From positions 3,570,001 to 3,634,000 of the forward strand of contig NZ_CP034562.1 of NCBI RefSeq assembly GCF_003970675.1: a stretch of 64,000 nt of DNA. The letters are read 5' to 3'. The translations under genes and the position numbers were made by a program. This DNA comes from Flammeovirga pectinis (GTDB lineage Bacteria; Bacteroidota; Bacteroidia; Cytophagales; Flammeovirgaceae). The notes under the pieces were generated by a model, which searched no databases, was not told where the DNA came from, and saw nothing but the letters and a program-made list of their open reading frames with translations. Below, piece after piece: positions 62,345-64,000 of the stretch; position 1 is the stretch's first letter, and each line of letters starts with the position of its first letter.

Positions 62345-63646
62345 CTAAACTACTTTAATTAAGCAGTAATTCTTCTTTCCTTTTTGAGCTAGAATATATT
62401 TACCTTGAAGTAACTCAATATCTTTAGGCAATTCACTTCCTTGAAGTTTTGCCTTATTAATAGAGATACCTCCACCTTTAATCATACGTTTTGCTTCACC
62501 TTTAGAAGCAAATAATTGGTTCTGAGTTCCTGTTGATAATAAATCAGCAATCTCAGCCATTCCTTCTAAATCAGCTTTAGTAATTTCAGACTGCATTACT
62601 CCATCAAATACTTGAAGTAAAGTACGCTCATTTAAAGTCTTCAATTGATCTGTAACATTCTTTCCAAATAAGATATTTGAAGCTGCAATAGCAATATCTA
62701 ATTCTTCTTGTCCGTGTACAGCTCTTGTTACTTCTTCTGCTAAACGCTTTTGAAGAAGACGTACATGAGGTGCTTCTGCGTGTTCTGTAATTAATTGATC
62801 AATAACTTCTTTATCCAAGAAAGTAAAGATCTTAATATAACGTTCTGCATCAGTATCACCTACATTTAGCCAGAATTGGTAGAACTCATAAGGTGATGTT
62901 TTCTCTGGATCTAACCAAACTGCACCACTTTCTGTTTTACCAAACTTAGTTCCATCTGCTTTAGTAATTAAAGGACATGTTGCTGCAAAAGCAGTTCCTT
63001 GTGCTTTACGACGGATCAATTCTGTACCCGTAACAATATTACCCCACTGATCTGAACCTCCAAACTGTAAACGACAGTTCTTTGTTTTATATAAATGATA
63101 GAAATCCCATCCTTGTAATAATTGGTAAGTAAACTCTGTGAAAGAGATACCTGTACCAGAAGCCAAACGCTTCTTTACAGATTCCTTACCCATCATATAG
63201 TTTACAGTTAGATGTTTACCTGCTTCACGAGCGAAGTCGATAAAACTAAAATCTTGGAACCAATCGTAGTTATTTAAGATCTCTGCTGAGTTCTCCCCAC
63301 AATCAAAATCTAAGAATTTTTCTAACTGACCTTTCATTCCAGCAATATTTTTTTGTATTGCTTCATCATCTAAAAGTTGTCTTTCAGCTTCTTTAAAAGA
63401 AGGGTCACCAATCATACCTGTTGCACCACCTACAATAGCTAAAGGTCTGTGCCCTGCCTTTTGTAAATGTCTTAATAACATTACAGATACCATATGACCA
63501 ATATGAAGAGAATCAGCAGTAGGATCAAAACCTACGTAAGCCGTTGTCATCTCTTTGTTCAATTGGTCTTCTGTACCTGGCATTATATCATGCAGCATAC
63601 CACGCCACTGCAACTCTTCAATAAGATTTGTTTTTATATCTGCCAT
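62345..63646 (-). CDS. tyrS: Tyrosyl-tRNA synthetase
   Basis: Class I aminoacyl-tRNA synthetase that charges tRNA-Tyr. The 433-residue protein from ATG 63646 (an ATG ten codons upstream is less likely) has the signature HIGH (48-51) in DSLHIGHMV, the tyrosine-binding part [11 protein letters not shown] and GGSDQWGN, the KMSKS-equivalent KFGKT, and a C-terminal S4 RNA-binding domain ([17 protein letters not shown]). This is the TyrS form with KFGKT motif as in E. coli. Three tRNA-Tyr genes, its substrates, are in this window. Confidence 0.97.
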   Translation of the reverse strand: MADIKTNLIEELQWRGMLHDIMPGTEDQLNKEMTTAYVGFDPTADSLHIGHMVSVMLLRHLQKAGHRPLAIVGGATGMIGDPSFKEAERQLLDDEAIQKNIAGMKGQLEKFLDFDCGENSAEILNNYDWFQDFSFIDFAREAGKHLTVNYMMGKESVKKRLASGTGISFTEFTYQLLQGWDFYHLYKTKNCRLQFGGSDQWGNIVTGTELIRRKAQGTAFAATCPLITKADGTKFGKTESGAVWLDPEKTSPYEFYQFWLNVGDTDAERYIKIFTFLDKEVIDQLITEHAEAPHVRLLQKRLAEEVTRAVHGQEELDIAIAASNILFGKNVTDQLKTLNERTLLQVFDGVMQSEITKADLEGMAEIADLLSTGTQNQLFASKGEAKRMIKGGGISINKAKLQGSELPKDIELLQGKYILAQKGKKNYCLIKVV

Positions 63647-63713
63647 TTTTCTATTATTTCTAATTTGAAAGCGCAATTTAACAGTAAATCATCAAATGAT
63701 CGTTTAATGTTAC

Positions 63714-64000
63714 TTAAGATTTTAGTTTTAATTTCTGTCCAACCTTAAGATTATTGCTTTTCATGCCATTTAGCTTCTTTATTTCTGATACACTTACTCC
63801 TAACTTTTGAGATATACTCCATAATGTATCACCACTTTTTACAGTATAAGAACTTGTAGAAGAAGAGGTAGTAGAAGTACTTTTTCCTTCGCTTAATACA
63901 CTTGATGGCGATGGAGGAATAGTTAATTTCTGTCCTGTTCTAATTGCTGAACTAGACAATTTATTCACTCTCTTAATATCTTTTACATAGACTCTGTACA
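63714..64000 (-). CDS. LysM-domain protein, 5' end cut by window edge
   Basis: The frame stays open to the right edge: upstream of the GTG at 63968 it reads [11 protein letters not shown], which completes a LysM repeat (..[24 protein letters not shown]). So the gene extends beyond 64000 and 63968 is not the true start. A Ser/Thr-rich linker and a second, complete LysM repeat follow ([45 protein letters not shown], quoted by landmarks: [13 protein letters not shown] and LKVGQKLKL). LysM binds peptidoglycan; a lytic transglycosylase of MltD type or a cell-wall peptidase is likely, but the catalytic part is not in the window. Confidence 0.85.
   Translation of the reverse strand, partial: YRVYVKDIKRVNKLSSSAIRTGQKLTIPPSPSSVLSEGKSTSTTSSSTSSYTVKSGDTLWSISQKLGVSVSEIKKLNGMKSNNLKVGQKLKLKS

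Overview
The window is a chromosomal segment of a low-GC member of the Bacteroidota. The evidence is direct: promoters of the phylum-specific type (TTTG, 19 bp, TAnnTTTG), almost no Shine-Dalgarno sequences, a type IX secretion (T9SS) cargo protein, a RemB-like barrel, DUF2723 and DUF1573 proteins, and a CzcA/TolC efflux set of the Bacteroidota kind. A marine Cytophagales bacterium related to Flammeovirga is my best guess, but the genus is an inference. There are no phage genes, IS elements, CRISPR arrays or rRNA genes; this is mainly core genome with some accessory blocks.

Layout. 1-1.9 kb: 3' part of uvrB. 2.0-10.7 kb: translation/transcription core, namely tuf with tRNA-Thr and tRNA-Tyr on the minus strand, a ppx-like and a DUF368 (PopT-like) gene, further tRNA-Gly and tRNA-Tyr copies on the minus strand, then on the plus strand tRNA-Trp, secE, nusG, rplK, rplA, rplJ and rplL. 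The usual Tyr-Gly-Thr-tuf-Trp-secE cluster is broken into several inverted transcription units, and rpoBC does not follow rplL. 10.7-16.0 kb: minus-strand envelope and carbohydrate genes (T9SS cargo, DUF1573, DUF1294, GH31 alpha-glycosidase). 16.2-17.9 kb: hydroxyacid dehydrogenase and methyltransferase. 18.0-26.8 kb: CzcCBA-type divalent metal efflux operon, preceded by a small secreted protein and followed by a PAS sensor kinase and an AraC regulator fused to a heavy-metal-associated (HMA)-like domain. 26.9-28.5 kb: U32 (TrhP-like) tRNA hydroxylation enzyme plus ferredoxin. 28.5-33.7 kb: acyl-CoA desaturase and a four-gene molybdenum hydroxylase operon carrying its own maturation factors (XdhC, MocA).

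33.8-40.2 kb: two tandem 1031-residue DUF2723 membrane proteins with a near-identical 5' part. 40.4-48.1 kb: HAD phosphatase, two tandem MscS-type channels, and a 1207-residue hybrid kinase starting 2 nt after the second channel. 48.2-52.9 kb: small periplasmic protein, LpoB-like lipoprotein, COG3014 lipoprotein, sodium/solute symporter, unknown exported protein. 52.9-58.3 kb: recO, dnaG, cysD and cysN. 58.5-62.3 kb: unknown protein, RemB/Wzi-like outer-membrane protein and a secreted transglutaminase-like protein. 62.3-64 kb: tyrS and the 3' part of a LysM protein cut by the window edge.

Points most worth a second look: a 15-base identical sequence spanning the GTG starts of the two GTG-initiated genes (trhP-like and cysN); terminator-like hairpins placed directly before secE and directly before the ATG of the symporter; the dispersed tRNA-tuf cluster whose tRNA-Thr, -Tyr and -Trp genes each carry one A-C mismatch; the missing rpoBC; and the channel-kinase pairing. 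I found no clear case for a wholly new defence or mobile system.
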